DNA from: Capnocytophaga gingivalis ATCC 33624
GTDB lineage: Bacteria > Bacteroidota > Bacteroidia > Flavobacteriales > Flavobacteriaceae
Direction of reading: 5' to 3'
NCBI RefSeq assembly: GCF_000174755.1
Contig: NZ_ACLQ01000010.1
Coordinates: forward strand, 62,001-126,000
DNA length: 64,000 nt
Shown here: piece by piece, positions 62,972 through 64,000 of the stretch
Layout of the letters: each line of letters starts with the position of its first letter
Numbering within the stretch: position 1 is the stretch's first letter
Position numbers and translations under genes: made by a program
Notes under the pieces: generated by a model
Databases searched by the model: none
What the model saw: the letters and a program-made list of their open reading frames with translations, nothing else
What the model was told of the DNA's origin: nothing

Positions 62972-63640
62972 ATGATAGAGAGTATTTTTGTAGCCATATC
63001 CTTAGGAGTTATGCTTGCTTTTACCATAGGCCCTGTATTTTTTATCCTGATAGAGACGAGTATTACCAAGGGGATTCGTTCGGCTTTAGCCTTTGATTTT
63101 GGAGCTATTTCTGGGGATATTTTTTTTATTCTCTTGGCCTATTGGGGTACAAGTAAGCTCTCGGATTATATAAAGAATAACCCCAACCTATTCGTATATG
63201 GAGGAATTCTCATCATCATATATGGGTTATTTTCTTTTTTCAAAGAGCGCAAGGACTATCGCCTACACCCTCCACAGACACGTATAGTGGAGATCAAGGA
63301 AGGAAATTATTTTACTTTTTTCTACAAAGGATTTTTCTTGAATATCATCAATGTAGGGGTTTTTTTCTATTGGGTAGCTACCATTGCTACTTTCTCCTCG
63401 AGTGCAGGTACTACCACAACAAAAGTACTGGTCTTTTTAGGCACTATACTACTGACCTATTTGCTCACAGATATTGTAAAAATACTCATCGCTAAGCGGC
63501 TTCGCCACAAGCTCACTCCTACCAATATCCATAAAATAAAGCAGGGTATCCATATCTTCTTAGTTATTTTTGGAATTTTTCTACTACTCAATGGAGTTTT
63601 CCCCAATGCTTTAGCAGCAGTAAAAGAGGCTTTCCTATAG
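62972..63640 (+). CDS. LysE-family translocator
   Basis: A 222-residue inner-membrane exporter with six hydrophobic segments. The N-terminal region FVAISLGVMLAFTIGPVFFILIETSITKGIRSALAFDFGAISGD is the LysE/RhtB signature. Such proteins export amino acids or related metabolites; the substrate here is not predictable. Has its own promoter and a terminator after the stop. Confidence 0.92.
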   Translation: MIESIFVAISLGVMLAFTIGPVFFILIETSITKGIRSALAFDFGAISGDIFFILLAYWGTSKLSDYIKNNPNLFVYGGILIIIYGLFSFFKERKDYRLHPPQTRIVEIKEGNYFTFFYKGFFLNIINVGVFFYWVATIATFSSSAGTTTTKVLVFLGTILLTYLLTDIVKILIAKRLRHKLTPTNIHKIKQGIHIFLVIFGIFLLLNGVFPNALAAVKEAFL

Positions 63641-63641
63641 A

Positions 63642-63676
63642 AAAAGTGTCTCTCCTTGTACAGAAGAAACACTTTT
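63642..63676. terminator. Terminator between the LysE-type gene and the Skp gene
   Basis: AAAAGTGT pairs with ACACTTTT around a 19-nt loop. The convergent Skp gene ends 44 bp further on. Confidence 0.6.
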
Positions 63677-63719
63677 CAATCAATAACCAATAAAATTTAA
63701 ACAAACAAGTAACAATTTT

Positions 63720-64000
63720 TTACTTTTTCTCGTTCAGAGCCTTTACTATATCGGCTGTAATATCTTTATCAGCTTTTCCATAGTGTACACTACCTCCGTC
63801 ATTAGCACCAAGAATAAAGTCATAACTATGTTGCTTTCCATATTCTTTGATGAAGTTCTTTACTTTCTTCAGTAGTGTATCCATTTTGGTACGGCTTTCC
63901 TCTTGGATTGCTTGTTCTTCAGCCATGAGTTGTTGTTGCAATAGCTGACTTTCGTGAGCCAGTTCGCTATACTTTTGCTGAGCTACAGCAGGAGCCAAGG
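63720..64000 (-). CDS. OmpH/Skp-family periplasmic chaperone (5' partial)
   Basis: Only the C-terminal about 93 residues lie in the window; the frame stays open to the edge. A charged helical coiled-coil (QKYSELAHESQLLQQQLMAEEQAIQEESRTKMDTLLKKVKNFIKEYGKQ) is followed by SYDFILGANDGGSVHYGKADKDITADIVKALNEKK, the characteristic C-terminus of OmpH/Skp proteins that hold outer-membrane proteins in the periplasm. Confidence 0.85.
   Translation of the reverse strand, partial: LAPAVAQQKYSELAHESQLLQQQLMAEEQAIQEESRTKMDTLLKKVKNFIKEYGKQHSYDFILGANDGGSVHYGKADKDITADIVKALNEKK

Overview
The window comes from a Bacteroidota genome, most likely a Flavobacteriaceae member close to Capnocytophaga. The evidence is the repeated TAnnTTTG (-7) boxes, often with TTG/TTTG about 20 bp upstream, in front of most genes; a SusC/SusD pair; monomeric NADP isocitrate dehydrogenase beside a mitochondrial-type aconitase; a malic enzyme/phosphotransacetylase fusion; the absence of obvious Shine-Dalgarno sequences; and moderate-to-low GC. 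The genus is inferred, not proven.

Layout. 1-4.1 kb: isocitrate dehydrogenase (5' end outside the window) and aconitase, consecutive TCA steps. 4.1-11.6 kb: a minus-strand nutrient-uptake operon (SusC, SusD, HExxH metallohydrolase lipoprotein, DUF4302 lipoprotein). 11.8-24.8 kb: housekeeping genes (hemL, a stand-alone ketoacyl synthase, MATE exporter, ddl, corA, a DUF4299-like protein, maeB), then a minus-strand group with a methyltransferase, a GH16 lipoprotein and a possible primase-like protein, and an aldo/keto reductase. 24.9-43 kb: an AT-richer stretch of small stress, regulatory and accessory units: KilA-N protein, LuxR/CPBP divergent pair, ohrR-ohr-nitroreductase, tannase-like esterase, DUF302 plus Crp, YhcG nuclease, PAF-acetylhydrolase-like hydrolase, ECF sigma/YciI pair, a DinB-TfoX-DUF2461-VOC operon, YjbR-VOC, AraC and Crp regulators. 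43-49.6 kb: a DUF389 membrane protein and a leucine-rich-repeat-like protein, each broken by a one-base frameshift in a homopolymer, an operon of immunity-like genes, a propeller-like protein and a WG-repeat protein. 49.7-59 kb: DUF488, gltS, tRNA-Leu, prs-rplY, a toxin-antitoxin pair, two further immunity-like or unknown genes and leuS. 59-63 kb: a tandem operon of five paralogous three-TM membrane proteins plus one STM3941-like protein. The end holds a LysE exporter and a partial Skp/OmpH gene.

The least explained items are the tandem membrane-protein array (58.9-62.9 kb), a dispersed hairpin repeat whose 18-bp core (GTGCGAGCCGCAyrGGCA-like) occurs at least six times in intergenic terminators, two one-base homopolymer frameshifts in neighbouring genes, and two gene remnants beside or near intact relatives (DUF302 at 35.2-35.4 kb; the 5' end of the 55.4-kb gene at 54.8 kb). 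All calls come from reading the sequence only; family names rest on recognised motifs, not database searches.
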